A DNA stretch of 64,000 nucleotides from Sepiola atlantica (taxonomy: Eukaryota > Mollusca > Cephalopoda > Sepiida > Sepiolidae). The notes under the pieces were generated by a model. The model was not told the origin of the DNA. It did no database searches and worked only from the letters and a program-made list of their open reading frames with translations. The stretch lies in contig OY744551.1 of assembly GCA_963556195.1 (NCBI GenBank), positions 13,009,096-13,073,095 on the forward strand, read 5' to 3'. Of this stretch, positions 24,680-33,119 are shown piece by piece. Made by a program: the position numbers and the translations under genes. Within the stretch, counting starts at the first letter, position 1; every line of letters begins with the position of its first letter.

Positions 24680-24923
24680 ATCTATAGACAGACCATAAGA
24701 TAATCAGATAAGGATATTTAAATGTATACACATAATATTTAGTTAATTTTACATGTGTAATTGATAAGAAAACACAACTAAATTTCTTACCGTTCCTGTA
24801 TTTGTCCCATTCGTTGAATTCGAACCTCTTGTCCATGTATTTGACGCCGGCAGCGGCCATCATCATACGAAGGATCTCGGCACGGCCGCGGCCATTGAAG
24901 TAGTACAGAGTGTAGTTAGGCAT
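11874..24923 (-). CDS. S-crystallin (lens, GST-derived), copy 1; six exons
   Basis: Structural protein of the cephalopod eye lens, evolved from sigma-class glutathione S-transferase. Join, in order of translation: 24791-24923, 21036-21131, 18138-18253, 16512-16715, 15321-15428, 11874-12038 (822 nt, 273 residues plus TAG). All introns are GT..AG and the frame stays open. Seen: N-terminal [16 protein letters not shown] with Tyr7, the GST catalytic position; VPVLEMDG with the cis-Pro loop at 51-58; [13 protein letters not shown] at 64-76; a Met-rich repeat insert at 116-183; C-terminal helical domain PFMERTL...[18 protein letters not shown], ending in SRSNTNW. The usual GST Gln-Ser that holds the gamma-glutamyl group reads Glu64-Thr65, which suggests weak or lost glutathione use (inference). 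The ATG is chosen because it follows a conserved leader and gives the family N-terminus. Copy 2 lies upstream in the same orientation. Identification is firm; expression is not tested. Confidence 0.95.
12294..12332 (+). repeat. (TA)n microsatellite
   Basis: About 20 TA units in intron 5 of copy 1. Confidence 0.95.
12415..12463 (+). ncRNA. Hammerhead-like ribozyme motif
   Basis: Stem I TTCCT (12415-12419) pairs with AGGAA (12459-12463). The core is CTGATGA at 12420 and GAA at 12443. Stem III is AAGCC-TT-GGCTT, and the predicted cleavage follows TTA (12458). Stem II is weak: a U-U at its base, then AAG/CTT. A related sequence lies at 52425-52475. Probably part of a retroelement tail; activity doubtful. 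Confidence 0.4.
12569..12660 (+). repeat. (CT)n(TA)n microsatellite
   Basis: About 14 CT units then about 30 TA units. Confidence 0.95.
13140..13335 (+). repeat. U2-headed dispersed repeat, internal/tail part
   Basis: GTCCTGTGCAGTTCTAGGAG, GGCGCACTTCTGGGGAATG and CCCACTTTCTCGAATG match the order of blocks in 26300-26460. The head is absent. In intron 5 of copy 1, opposite strand. Confidence 0.7.
13752..13812 (+). repeat. (ATA)n(AGA)n microsatellite
   Basis: AAT trinucleotides then AAG trinucleotides. Confidence 0.95.
13991..14055 (+). repeat. tRNA-like SINE head
   Basis: GTCAGTGATAAAGTCGGCGC (A-box-like) and GGTTTCGATTCC (a good B box) about 30 nt apart: an RNA polymerase III promoter layout. 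The following GCGTGACACACGAACAC resembles a segment at 13705-13735, suggesting a shared tail. Confidence 0.55.
15321..15428 (-). CDS. S-crystallin copy 1, exon 5 (residues 184-219)
   Basis: Acceptor TTCCAG and donor CAG|GTATGT, 108 nt, phase 0-0. Encodes [28 protein letters not shown] and NKFFMGDQ, the alpha5 region and the turn before alpha6 (the F(F/M)GD-type GST core motif). Confidence 0.94.
15522..15901. mobile_element. MITE with ~33-bp inverted ends
   Basis: Left end AGGGTGGGCAAAAATAAGGG then TCCTATTTTTAAA; the right end (15870-15901) is the inverse. The ~380-bp body has no coding capacity. Flanks share ATAC. The ends resemble a mariner-type non-autonomous element. In intron 4 of copy 1, just beyond exon 5. 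Confidence 0.75.
16512..16715 (-). CDS. S-crystallin copy 1, exon 4 (Met-rich repeat insert, residues 116-183)
   Basis: Phase-0 exon of 204 nt between TTTCAG and C|GTAAG. After FGNNGMMSS it has four full 11-residue units [11 protein letters not shown] (variants with P146 and E164) and a terminal unit [15 protein letters not shown]. 17 of 68 residues are Met. It falls between alpha4 and alpha5, where lens S-crystallins carry an extra variable peptide that ordinary GST lacks. The symmetric phase 0-0 means gain, loss or skipping keeps the frame. Confidence 0.94.
16796..16850 (+). repeat. Repeat terminus shared by both genes' intron 3
   Basis: ATAAGTGGGTAGTTTTGTCC about 80 bp upstream of exon 4. 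The same sequence lies at 46550-46590, about 84 bp upstream of exon 4 of copy 2, so the insertion predates the gene duplication. Confidence 0.65.
17365..17515 (+). repeat. (CTA)n and AT-rich trinucleotide array
   Basis: Imperfect CTA/CTG trinucleotides to about 17450, then AAT-type repeats, in intron 3 of copy 1. The poly-Leu/Thr/Ser frames are artefacts. Confidence 0.93.
18138..18253 (-). CDS. S-crystallin copy 1, exon 3 (residues 77-115)
   Basis: Acceptor CATTAG and donor AGG|GTAAG, 116 nt, ending in phase 0. Encodes [13 protein letters not shown]...[10 protein letters not shown]: the N/C-domain linker and the long alpha4 helix ([18 protein letters not shown]). Confidence 0.94.
18510..18585 (+). 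repeat. (TTA)n microsatellite
   Basis: About 24 TTA units in intron 2 of copy 1. Confidence 0.95.
18789..18992 (-). mobile_element. Short dispersed repeat with CCCGGG core, inverted copy
   Basis: Minus strand starts ACTAGCAGGTTTACCTGGCG then TTGCCCGGGATAAC, matching the start of 9503-9772. Purine-rich body (GGAAAGAGAAAGATAGAAAG on +). Confidence 0.55.
19570..20245 (+). pseudogene. Non-LTR retrotransposon relic
   Basis: Blocks [19 protein letters not shown] (compare LSPDAICYLYEKKINPKIGYC at 10360), then the QSTDLRNLV-like region, and KTCLATT / [12 protein letters not shown] and [12 protein letters not shown] pieces with stops. Tail TTGTCCTCGAGTGACCCC. Inserted in intron 2 of copy 1, opposite strand. 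Confidence 0.75.
20880..20925 (+). repeat. Fragment of CCCGGG-core dispersed repeat
   Basis: TTCCCGGGTAACGTCGGGTA. Similar fragments lie at 50865-50895 and 51088-51115 in intron 2 of copy 2, together with the shared AGCAAGGGGAATAACT block, so the segment is probably ancestral to both genes. Confidence 0.5.
21036..21131 (-). CDS. S-crystallin copy 1, exon 2 (residues 45-76)
   Basis: Acceptor TTTCAG and donor A|GTAAG, 96 nt, phase 1 at both ends. Encodes [15 protein letters not shown]...[14 protein letters not shown], the cis-Pro loop and alpha3 of the GST N-domain. Too short and too open-ended to show up as a stand-alone reading frame. Confidence 0.94.
21222..21690 (+). repeat. Diverged ~287-bp tandem duplication in intron 1
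   Basis: TTATATCGTCGACACTAAG with AAATAAATAAATATTTATTT at 21272-21320 recurs at 21561-21606 with substitutions; the AAAAGGAAAA flanks also match. Confidence 0.65.
22458..22540 (+). repeat. (TA)n(TTA)n microsatellite
   Basis: About 34 TA units then ATT repeats. CT-rich DNA follows at 22602-22675. Confidence 0.95.
22891..23150 (+). repeat. Diverged ~130-bp tandem duplication
   Basis: 22891-23020 and 23021-23150 align throughout (CATGAGTTTATATTTGCGAA versus CATGAGCGTATATTATCGAA; ATTTTAAAGACGGG versus ATTTTAAAGACGCG; GCTGATAAGAA in both). In intron 1 of copy 1. Confidence 0.85.
23353..23400. repeat. Perfect 13-bp inverted repeat (hairpin)
   Basis: CATGTTTCATTCC and GGAATGAAACATG separated by 22 bp. 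A single stem-loop with no other support. Confidence 0.6.
23700..23805 (+). repeat. (TA)n microsatellite
   Basis: TA tract broken by TG and CA. Confidence 0.95.
24061..24604. repeat. Nested foldback element in intron 1 of copy 1
   Basis: Main arms 24061-24237 and 24389-24562 are nearly perfect inverse copies (GAGAAACCAGCAAACAGACG / CGTCTGTTTGCTGGTTTCTC). In addition 24346-24388 (GTGTTACTACAGTTTTAGAA) is inverted at 24562-24604, outside the right arm. It sits between (TA)n tracts and is missing from the equivalent place in copy 2. Confidence 0.88.
24602..24682 (+). repeat. (TA)n(TG)n microsatellite
   Basis: About 28 TA units and 11 TG units, about 110 bp from exon 1 of copy 1. Copy 2 has a much longer TA block in the same place. 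Confidence 0.95.
24791..24923 (-). CDS. S-crystallin copy 1, exon 1 (residues 1-44 and first base of 45)
   Basis: Encodes the start of the thioredoxin-like GST domain (beta1-alpha1-beta2), from [16 protein letters not shown] to EWDKYRN. The donor is G|GTAAG at 24790, phase 1. The reading frame continues into the intron for some codons, but the GTAAG and the fit to exon 2 fix the end. Confidence 0.95.
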
Positions 24924-25019
24924 AGTTAGAAGATCGTTGGTGCTTCACGGACTTGGAGAGAAACGCTGTGGTTGGACTCTGAGTCTTGTCTGAGTGCTAA
25001 GAAGAGGAACACGGGCGAA

Positions 25020-25040
25020 TTTATAGTCTGCGTTGAGTCA
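25020..25040 (-). promoter_or_regulatory. Core promoter of S-crystallin copy 1: TATA box and AP-1-like site
   Basis: TATAAA at 25020-25025 (minus strand), about 100 nt before the ATG, so transcription should start near 24990-24995. TGAGTCA (AP-1 palindrome; TGACTCA on the coding strand) lies at 25034-25040, 8 bp upstream of the TATA box. Squid S-crystallin promoters are known to need an AP-1/antioxidant-response-like element just upstream of TATA. The leader and about 400 bp upstream match copy 2 almost base for base. Confidence 0.85.
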
Positions 25041-25381
25041 TAGATTAACAAGGTTGTTAAGCTGGTGCGCCCCGTCCACATAGAGGTATTGAATGGCGTT
25101 CACTTGCTGATTGCAGTGCAGACATTCATTGTCTAATAGTGCAGATGAGTACAATGAATAAAATATACTAATTACAAGACTTTCTGCACAGAAACTGGCT
25201 TGGATTTAAGTCAAAATGAACTAATTTGAATGCATTTCAGCCACATTTAATTTAATTAAATCATTAACTTCGTGTAAATATGTTTGTTTTCACATAACAA
25301 CAAAAGGTTCAGCTGCGATCTTAGAGTGCATCCGGTAACGTGGCTCTAATTTGCAAGTTTTTGGAGGGTGAAGTTACCTTT

Positions 25382-25585
25382 TAGTTTCTATAAGCAAGGC
25401 TACCTGGCATTGCCCGGGACAAAAGTGTAAAATATTTCTATTAAAACTTCTATCTTTCTATCTCTCTATATCCGTTTCTTTTTCCCCCTGGCCGTCCTCC
25501 TCTTCCCAACACATTCTTTCTCCTCAACCAAGCCTATTCCAATATGTAGACATACACACACATACACTTTTCTTTTATATAGATT
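25382..25585 (+). mobile_element. Short dispersed repeat with CCCGGG core, copy
   Basis: AAGCAAGGCTACCTGGCATT then GCCCGGGAC at the start; CA-rich run and TTTTATATAGAT at the end, as in 9503-9772. A further CA-run end (CTGCCTTTTATATATTAGAT) lies at 25790-25830. Confidence 0.6.
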
Positions 25586-25829
25586 CATCGAGGAATGAAT
25601 CGGCATCAGTACAAACAATGGCTGCAAGACCGACTCCACTGAAAAAAGCCTGGCCCAGCTGACCTCTTAAGAATTACTATATATAAATATATATTTTTTT
25701 AGATATTAATCATGCTGGTCAACTCTGATCCAAAATATACCAACTTTGTGAGTGTTTGCTTTCTAGTTTTTTTACTTTTAGCTAAACATACACACACACA
25801 CACAGACAGCTGCCTTTTATATATTAGAT

Positions 25830-26010
25830 GATCGCCAGGTGCATTTTGACCCAAAGTGGTAGTACCTGTCAGAGTCGCATATACTGATTAAATAGAATTT
25901 GTCCTAGACACGTCCTTGGCATTTTGGCTAGGATCAAAGTGTAGTATATGTTCATATAATACACTTTATTATTTCTGTCATCGGCTAAATAAATGTGAAA
26001 TCCTTCTAGA
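25830..26010 (+). repeat. U2-snRNA-like repeat, copy A (short)
   Basis: Contains CCTTGGCATTTTGGCTAGG and ATCAAAGTGTAGTATATGTTC, a diverged U2 snRNA 5' region. The preceding CAGGTGCATTTTGACCCAAA and the following TTCTAGACTGAGACAATTTT have counterparts at 54030-54060 and 54490-54530 upstream of copy 2. Confidence 0.7.
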
Positions 26011-26185
26011 CTGAGACAATTTTCATTTTTCTTTCTTTTGCTCTAGTGAGGAGGCAGGCAAATAAAGTCATTGTACTACCTCGAACATCAATGAGAAAGC
26101 TGTTTGCCGCAACCACACTTTACCACCCTGAAATCCATCTTTCACCGTCCATTCTACCTTTTTTTCATTTGACCTACTTTAGTTT

Positions 26186-26535
26186 TCTTGGCCTTTTGGC
26201 TAAGATCAAAGTGTAGTATCTGTTCCGATGGATACTGCACCCCATAGACTACTATTGTCTTGGCCTTCGGGCTTGATTTACGCCGATCTATCGGTCTGTC
26301 CTATGCAGTTCTAGGAAGTCCACCCTCCCAGGCTTCACCTCCCCTCTTTGGGGAGGAGTAAGTCTATTGCTTACTGCCTGAGGCGCCCTTACCGGGGAAT
26401 GACGACGGGGTTGGCCAGGCAATTTTCCAACCCCACTTTCCCGACCCGACCTTGGGTCACATCTTACTTGTGGGAGTAAGATAAAATTGGCCTTGTGCCT
26501 AACTCCTGGAGAGTAGTAAATCAATACTCTAGTGT
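26186..26535 (+). repeat. U2-snRNA-headed dispersed repeat, full copy B
   Basis: 26186-26225 is almost identical to the first ~40 nt of U2 snRNA (CTTGGCCTTTTGGCTAAGAT followed by CAAAGTGTAGTATCTGTTC, including the GUAGUA branch-site-pairing stretch), with one extra A. Then a linker with CTTGGCCTTCGGGCTTGATT, and a conserved body GTTCTAGGAAGTCCACCC / GGGGAATGACGACGGGG / CCGACCTTGGGTCAC. Downstream U2 elements (Sm site, stems III-IV) are missing, so it is a U2-derived repeat, not a U2 gene. Confidence 0.82.
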
Positions 26536-26789
26536 CCAACCTTATCAATCAATTAAGCTACCCCAGTAGTCCTAGGTATTACACCAAACGACATCTATAG
26601 GTGAGGCTTCAATTTCGAAACTTTCAGGACTAACGCCTTACATGCCATTACTTCCAGATCCACTCTTAACCGGAGTGAAAGTACCTGTCAAGGTTTTTCT
26701 ATCCTCCCTCTCCTCAAACGTCTCTTTATCCCCCGCCCAGCCTATCCCTCTCTCTTTTTTTTAATGTGTTGAAAAATAATAATATAATT

Positions 26790-27170
26790 TTTAATGCAAT
26801 AGTGTAATCTTACATTTATTGCTCCTGGACAAAGCCGAGTAGAACAAAACACAATGATATTATTGATCCCGGGTAATTCCGCCCTCCACCCACCTCACAC
26901 TAATATGAAGACTAATTATGTTGACAAAGAAATATAGTCTAAAGAGATTTAAATGTAATACTGTAATCTAACATTTATAGCTCCTGGAAAACACTGAGTA
27001 AAAACAAGCACAATTACATTATTGATCCCGGGTAATTGCGCCATCCACCCGCCTCACACAAATATGAAGAGAAATGATGTTGATAATGAAAATAGTTCAC
27101 AGATATTTAAATGAAATAGTGTAATTCACATGTATTGCTGCTGGACAACTCCAGATAAAAAGAAAGGGAA
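26790..27170 (+). repeat. Tandem repeat, ~158-bp unit, ~2.4 copies
   Basis: AATAGTGTAATCTTACATTT with GCTCCTGGAC starts at 26798, 26958 and 27115. GATCCCGGGTAATTSCGCC and CACCCRCCTCACAC occur in the first two units. Confidence 0.85.
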
Positions 27171-27549
27171 AATGATATTGAGACAGCTTGAGAGATAAAG
27201 TGAGGGGGAGATAGAAGTTCTTTATATAAATGTTTGTTTTAAGACTCCAAGACAGAGTATGACTATTATAGTATATTTAATTATAATCAAGTAGTTGTCA
27301 CCCTTCATCTGAGTCTGTAAGGGTTGTTTGAGTATATTGTGTAGTTCTTGACTTTTTATCGCATATACACACGTACAAAATAGTACTTCTTTTATATAAT
27401 AGACATACAGTAGATTGATATCTAAACGACCTGCTCATTTCATAGTTTGGAATCCAAAAGTATGAACCTTCGATATGTTCGGTTTGGAAAGTGTGAACAG
27501 TTTTAGTTGGCTGTTGGGGAGTTCAAAAATGTTAATGTTAGAAAACATC

Positions 27550-28190
27550 GCAGACTTAACATGAATAGGAATAAATATATAGAACGTACTGCCAAGTCAA
27601 CGTCCAAGAAGGTGGCCTCCCTCTACCGAGCTAGAAACATCTCACACTTGTCAGTATCCCCTATCTCTATAAAGCCACCATTCGCCCATGCATGGATAAT
27701 TGTTGACACATCGGGACTGGTGTTCCAACCACTAGTATCTCTGTCTTGGACAGGTTGCAAAAAGCGTTTCTAACCTAATTTGTCCCACACTGTCTACCAA
27801 GCTCCAGTCCCTGCCCATCGATGCAGTGTGGCATCCCTATGCTCGTTTTACAAGTACTTCCACAGAATGTACTCTGATGAAATTATTGCACTTGTACACC
27901 CCCAACGTAAATACAACTCAAACACCTGATTAGCAGCAAAATCCCACCCCTTCACTGTAGAAGTATCCAAATGCCGAAAATTTCTATTCTAATAACTTAT
28001 TCAATTAGACCGCTTCATTTTGGAATTCCATACTTACTTTTTGTTGCACCGACTGTACCAACATGCCTACATTTAAATGTATTGTAAACAAACATCTTAC
28101 TGCACCACTCCCCACTTCGGAATCCCTTATAAATCTGGCCCCTATTTCACAGAACCCTTTTAAGTCTCATTGGCAATATTCTCTTTTTGA
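27550..28190 (+). pseudogene. Non-LTR retrotransposon relic
   Basis: Reads TAKSTSKKVASLYRARNIS, then an ISIKPPFAHAWIIVDTSGL frame (family: YKATIRPCMEYCSHIWAG), then LQSLPIDAVWHPYAR, and a broken C-terminal part with TPHFGIPYKSGPYFTEPF-like pieces. 5'-truncated and decayed; close to the copy at 60786. Confidence 0.8.
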
Positions 28191-28251
28191 GGTGAATCAA
28201 AGGTAAACAGAAATCTAAAAGCCCATAAAAACAACGGTGATAATGCAAATT

Positions 28252-28723
28252 TAGGCCCAAGCTAAAATCGACTTTTCGTCAGTAGTTTCCGGATGTTTAC
28301 GTAGATGGACAGAAAAATACCGAAGCGCTTATCCAATCAGAATTCGAGAAAATAAGTAGACGACAAGTTAACGTTTACTCCACTTATTAAAAATATAACT
28401 TGATCAAAGCGATAAATAATGTTAACGAACCATAAACCTAACCCTAACCCTAATCCTAACACCTTGTTCAGTGAAAAAACAAACTTTTTTAATGCAGAAA
28501 AAACAGTTTATTACCATAACCCTAACACCGTTTTAGCAATTGTTCAGTGATATTTTTATAAACATTTTTTTAAGTGTAAAAAAAATATTGTTTCTAGGTG
28601 TACATCTAGATTCGTTTGAGATTTTTTGGACACAGGCAACCGACTTTTTATTCGGATTTTTCCGGCCGTCTACGTAAACATCCGGTAACTACCTACGCCA
28701 AGTCGATTTTAGCTTCGGCCCTA
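28252..28723. mobile_element. Element with ~70-bp inverted ends and telomere-like core
   Basis: The left end 28252-28321 (AGCTAAAATCGACTT, CCGGATGTTTACGTAGA) is inverted at 28655-28723, with TA at both outer edges. The inside carries CTAACCCTAACCCTAATCCT, i.e. TTAGGG-type units. No coding capacity; a MITE-like element. Confidence 0.78.
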
Positions 28724-28739
28724 TACTGCATACGTACCA

Positions 28740-29140
28740 AAATAACAAGAAGGGAAACTCATATTCTTCCAACGAAAGTTTAGTCCTTCCTAAAAGACAG
28801 CTTGCCAATTGAACCATACAATCTGCAGCTTGTACACTCCATAGAGGCAGTTGATAAGCGGAAGCGGCAACAATTGTGTGTTGTATTTGCAAGAGATACT
28901 TAAAAAAAGAAGGGTTTGGGAATGTCTTGTAGATAAGGCCACATTTCCTACAAACGATAAGGTAAATAAACATACTGTTCGCATCTGGAGCGAGAATATT
29001 CGTATGTCAAGATTGTGTCCGTAATCGTCTCACCAAAGGTGAAAATGTTCTGCGCCATCTCCAAGAAGCAACTTCATGCCCCGTTTTTTTAGAGACATGC
29101 TACATTTGTGTTGACGAAATCCACGTACCTCTGTATTTTA
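28740..29140 (+). pseudogene. Tc1/mariner-superfamily transposase relic
   Basis: Frame-shifted pieces read KATFPTNDKVNKHTVRIWSEN and then NFMPRFFRDMLHLC, matching the family pattern (F.DEATFH..G.VN.HN.RIWG.ENPH; later NV.CA...K..GPFFF). Stops throughout. Related to 54590-55150. Confidence 0.6.
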
Positions 29141-29734
29141 CTTAAGTTTGAAATAACACTTTTGTTGGTGTGTCACGTCTACGTTTGAAATAGCATTTAC
29201 GTTAGTTGGGGCGTAATTCGAATGGACGCATCTTGAGAATATCCGTACTTCTTTTTTCACACTTGTCACCACCACCTTCGCTTCTACAGCCTCCGTCGTT
29301 TAATTTTGTTTGCATTTTCCTTCAGTTTAAGCTCTCAGAAATCAAGGGGCCCCTTTTCTGGGGCTAACACTTGATTTCTATATGAGATAATAGATTACTA
29401 TATATCTTTCTTTTGGTCTCTTGGTCTTACCGGATTCCAGGACCAGAATTCATCTTGTCTGGTGGAGTATCAAGCTAAGTGCTGTTACTTGAGGTGATAT
29501 CACTAGGAGAAGGTGCACGATTCCTCGTATGCGCCATGTATAGTCGTGTCGGGAGAATCTTATTTGGGTTTCGAATACTATGTTATTTGGAATATTTAAT
29601 AAGGGTTTACTTGTAGAAGGAAATATCCTCATGTCATGTTGTCCTGACAAACCCTTGTACAGAGATATGGAAGACACTCAAGGATGATGACTAGTAGGTA
29701 ATTAAAACTCTTCTGTTATATTTAAAAGTATTTT

Positions 29735-29910
29735 TCTGCTTCCCAAGAATAGGAAGCAGGCTAACTTTGACCCTGTCGTTAGAGTTAAGGTTAGCGTTAG
29801 AGTAAGGGTTAGGTTGAGAATCAGTGTCATGGTTAGAATTAAGGTTAGGTTAAGGGTTAGGGGTAGGGTACAGTGTTGGGGTCAAAGTTAGCTTGGGTCT
29901 AAATCTGAAG
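29735..29910. repeat. Small inverted-end repeat with degenerate TTAGGG units
   Basis: GCTAACTTTGACCC at the left and GGGGTCAAAGTTAGC at the right enclose GTTAGGGTTAG-like units (GTAAGGGTTAGG, TTAAGGGTTAGGGG). Confidence 0.65.
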
Positions 29911-29914
29911 AAGT

Positions 29915-31600
29915 TACTTTTTAAAACCACTTTTTTCAATTTATTTATTTTTAAATCACTATTTTTTAAAAATGTTATTAAATAATTGTATTTCAAAGAA
30001 AAGTTCTTAAAAAATATAAACAATTAATTATTTCATAGCATTAAGGTATATCCTTCGCTTGAAACAATAACAAACGAAAGTAATGTGTACGCTTTTATGA
30101 GCGACAAAATGTCCAATTATTCTGGCGAGATTCTGTAACCTGACCGGAAAGGTAACCGGGTTTAAGTAACTTTGATCCGGTTTTCGAATCTCGCCTAACC
30201 ATAGCCACGCTAAAGAGCCGTAGACGATGAAATGCGCGTCCGGGGATAAGTATTTTATAAATAAAATTGTATGTAAACGTCTCTACAATGTAAGGGAAGT
30301 AACTCCTTCATAGCATTCAGGTGAAGCTTCACCGTAGATAAGTGAATTCTGTCTCTATCGCCCCAAACAAAATGAATTTGTACATATAAACAATCAACAA
30401 ATTTTAAAATATTCTCGTGCTTGAGTACAATTTCTAAATTTTATCGTAAAATTCAAAATGCTGCAAAATAAATGCTATTAAATTCAAAAAAAATAATATA
30501 GGGTATTTTTTAATAAAACAAATTCTCTAAATTAATTTTAGAAATATGATTGAAATTATTTTTATTCACAAAAGTATATTGTTTCAATTTTTCATTTTTA
30601 TTAGAGCAGCATAGGATGAGAAGAGACTTGATTCTGGCGTAAAACATCATCACGGGAATTTAAATCTACATTTCAAAGAGTTTTTCAAATCAACGTCAAG
30701 TTGCAGTCACCGCGACACCCGCAAAAATGAACCGCTTCCGTCTCAATAAAAGAAAAGCAGCACTCACTCTTTGTGTTTCTAGCAACATCACTCAATCTCT
30801 GTCTGTGTTTCTAATCCGTGGAGGTCATAACGATGCCTATCATATCTAGATGTTGTGGTCTTAAACAAAATTTCAGATTTTATGTGTGTAGATGTCTATT
30901 AACATGGCCGGTTGTGTTGCATACCTTTCCTCTTAGGAGAGGTCTAATGCCTTAAAGTTCACAATTTCATAAAGGTACATTTTTATCCGCGTACCGATCA
31001 CAATGCCACCGCGTCCTCTGTTTTCATCCCACGCATGACGGCACACGCAATTAATTGTTTCACAACCACGAAAAATAAATAAATCATCGATCTGAAGAAA
31101 AAACATTTATTGACGGATATAGTTGGTCCTCTCTCTTGCCAGAGGCGGGTAGCAAATAACCGTGTTACGCATTTGTTGTAATAATTATGTTCGAAGTTCA
31201 GACATTGTTCCATGTCGGTTGTTCTCAAAAACTTCCACGCGGCTCCTGTTTCTTTTTTCTCTCTCACCCAACTGACGGCACGTCCGCTCTCAGTTCACCC
31301 AGGGCCGAGATGATATTGGAATGCATTAGTTAACCCACTGATCCGTGTATGTGTCGAAAGTAGGTCCGTGAATTAAAATCACGAAATGAATACTAGCAAA
31401 CGTACCCACTTACTATGTAGCAATTGCACTTTGCTATACTTTACCATTTTAATTTGATTTGATTTTCCTAAAGGTTAAGAGTTATTAGTGACAACATAAT
31501 ATTGTCATTAATTATAGATGGTGAGAGTTTCTATTTATAGTCATGATAGAGAAAGAGAGAGGGAAAGAATGAAAGATGGGTGGAAGAGGAAGAAAATAGG
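29915..31600. other. No gene recognised
   Basis: AT-rich. A 10-bp inverted repeat GGCGAGATTC / GAATCTCGCC lies at 30124-30208. No coding signal. Confidence 0.45.
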
Positions 31601-31608
31601 GTAGTCTA

Positions 31609-31660
<52 letters not shown>
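31609..31660 (+). repeat. (TA)n microsatellite
   Basis: About 26 TA units. Confidence 0.95.
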
Positions 31661-31662
<2 letters not shown>

Positions 31663-32039
31663 GTCATATGATCCAAGTATGCTTTTATTGTAATTTAAAT
31701 CTATTTGCTAAATAGCATGAATTTCTTCTACACTAAACGAAATAGAAATAGAAAAGCCTGTACAAGATACAGCATTGCAGAAGAAGCTCTTTTATTCACA
31801 TTAGTGGGATCCATGAACTTTTCCTTGGCAGAAAAATTATGAGTCTTTAATTAACACCTTGTACGTAGTTATGTCAATGTATATGGACGTCTCTTTTCAC
31901 TACTGCACGAATAGTTGATATTTTCACTAGATAGTGTATAATGAAATAAGATATGCACATTTTTGCGCTTTCATATTGTCTTATTCAAACGCCAGACACG
32001 AGAGCAACGGTTCACAAAACCTTTTGACATCATGCTTGC

Positions 32040-32735
32040 AAGATTCAGTGATCAGATGGACTATGAAGGTAGAGATACTAATATAAACGGAAAATACTAG
32101 AATTTGCCGACGATACTGTACAACAATTATGTCACAAAAAATCCAGTCATATTAGACGGTTAAATGTTGAGGGAGTTGACAACTAAATCTACATCGAGAA
32201 GATGGTGAAAAGCGACGCTGATATCATGACTCAAATAAAACGGCGAAATGCGCTTTGATAGACAGTCTTTTCCAAAGTAGACAACATCATGAAAAGTAGA
32301 AAGTCCACTATGTACATTAAAAGGAAAGTGTTCAATAAATTCATAATGCCTGTTATGACATATGGTAGCTAAATATGTTCACTTAATAATGCAGCGATAG
32401 AGAATCTAAGGGACACAATGCAAAATGGAACGCATTATGCTCGGCATCAGTCTACGTGGCAGAAAAATAAATTTCTGTATCAGACATCAAACTGCAGTAG
32501 ATGGCATCATCCCCACCATACGAAGGGCAACAACTAGATTGGCAGGTCACTTTTGGAGAGATACAGAAGACAGGTGACATAAAGAGCGACAGAATGGATC
32601 TGAAAGTAATGCAAAAGACCTATGCGAAGGCGAAACACCCGGTGGAGAGACATCCTCGACAGACTTCTGTGTCCTCCATGGTCACACCTAGCAAGGGACA
32701 AAACAAGGTGGAAGGAAACCAGGGATGTGTTCCTT
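32040..32735 (+). pseudogene. RTE-like non-LTR retrotransposon relic
   Basis: Pieces read RKILEFADDTVQQLCHK (catalytic F/YADD), KVDNIMKSRKSTMYIKRKVF, NKFIMPVMTYGS, and near the end AKAKHPVERHPRQ-type and LARDKTRWKETRDVFLLQE, the C-terminal pattern of RTE-class reverse transcriptases. A different family from the other LINE relics here. Many stops. Confidence 0.7.
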
Positions 32736-33119
32736 CTTCAGGAGTAATCAAAACCCTAATCGTGATGATGATGATTGTTTTATTTAAACGTGTTTTCCTT
32801 CGGCTTTTTGATGGCATTACGTGTAAACGATTGACACTTGGTGTCACGTAAAGACGTAATGGTATTAACTGGGGTCGTTGTACCTTGCTGTCACTAAAAT
32901 GTTGGCTTGCATAGAATTTCTCCATGGCCCCTCAGCAATGTGATCAGTAATACTCTAGGTATTCATAATCATTCGATTTATATTATCTTGTAAGGAAATT
33001 ATGCTGATCACACCAGTGTTACGAATACAAGCATTTAAATCTTCTGCCGTAAACACACGTTATAGCCGGCTACAAGATCCAGTGGTTTTTCATTTAAATC
33101 AATCAAATTGTGATATATT

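Noticed and set aside
26186..26225. Functional U2 snRNA gene
   Set aside because: Only the first ~40 nt match; the Sm site and 3' stem-loops are missing, and the same body follows other copies.
30124..30208. tRNA gene candidate with GGCGAGATTC / GAATCTCGCC ends and TTCGAAT
   Set aside because: Seven-pair acceptor-like ends and ~72-nt length, but the TTCGAAT loop and acceptor overlap wrongly and no T-arm or anticodon arm can be drawn.
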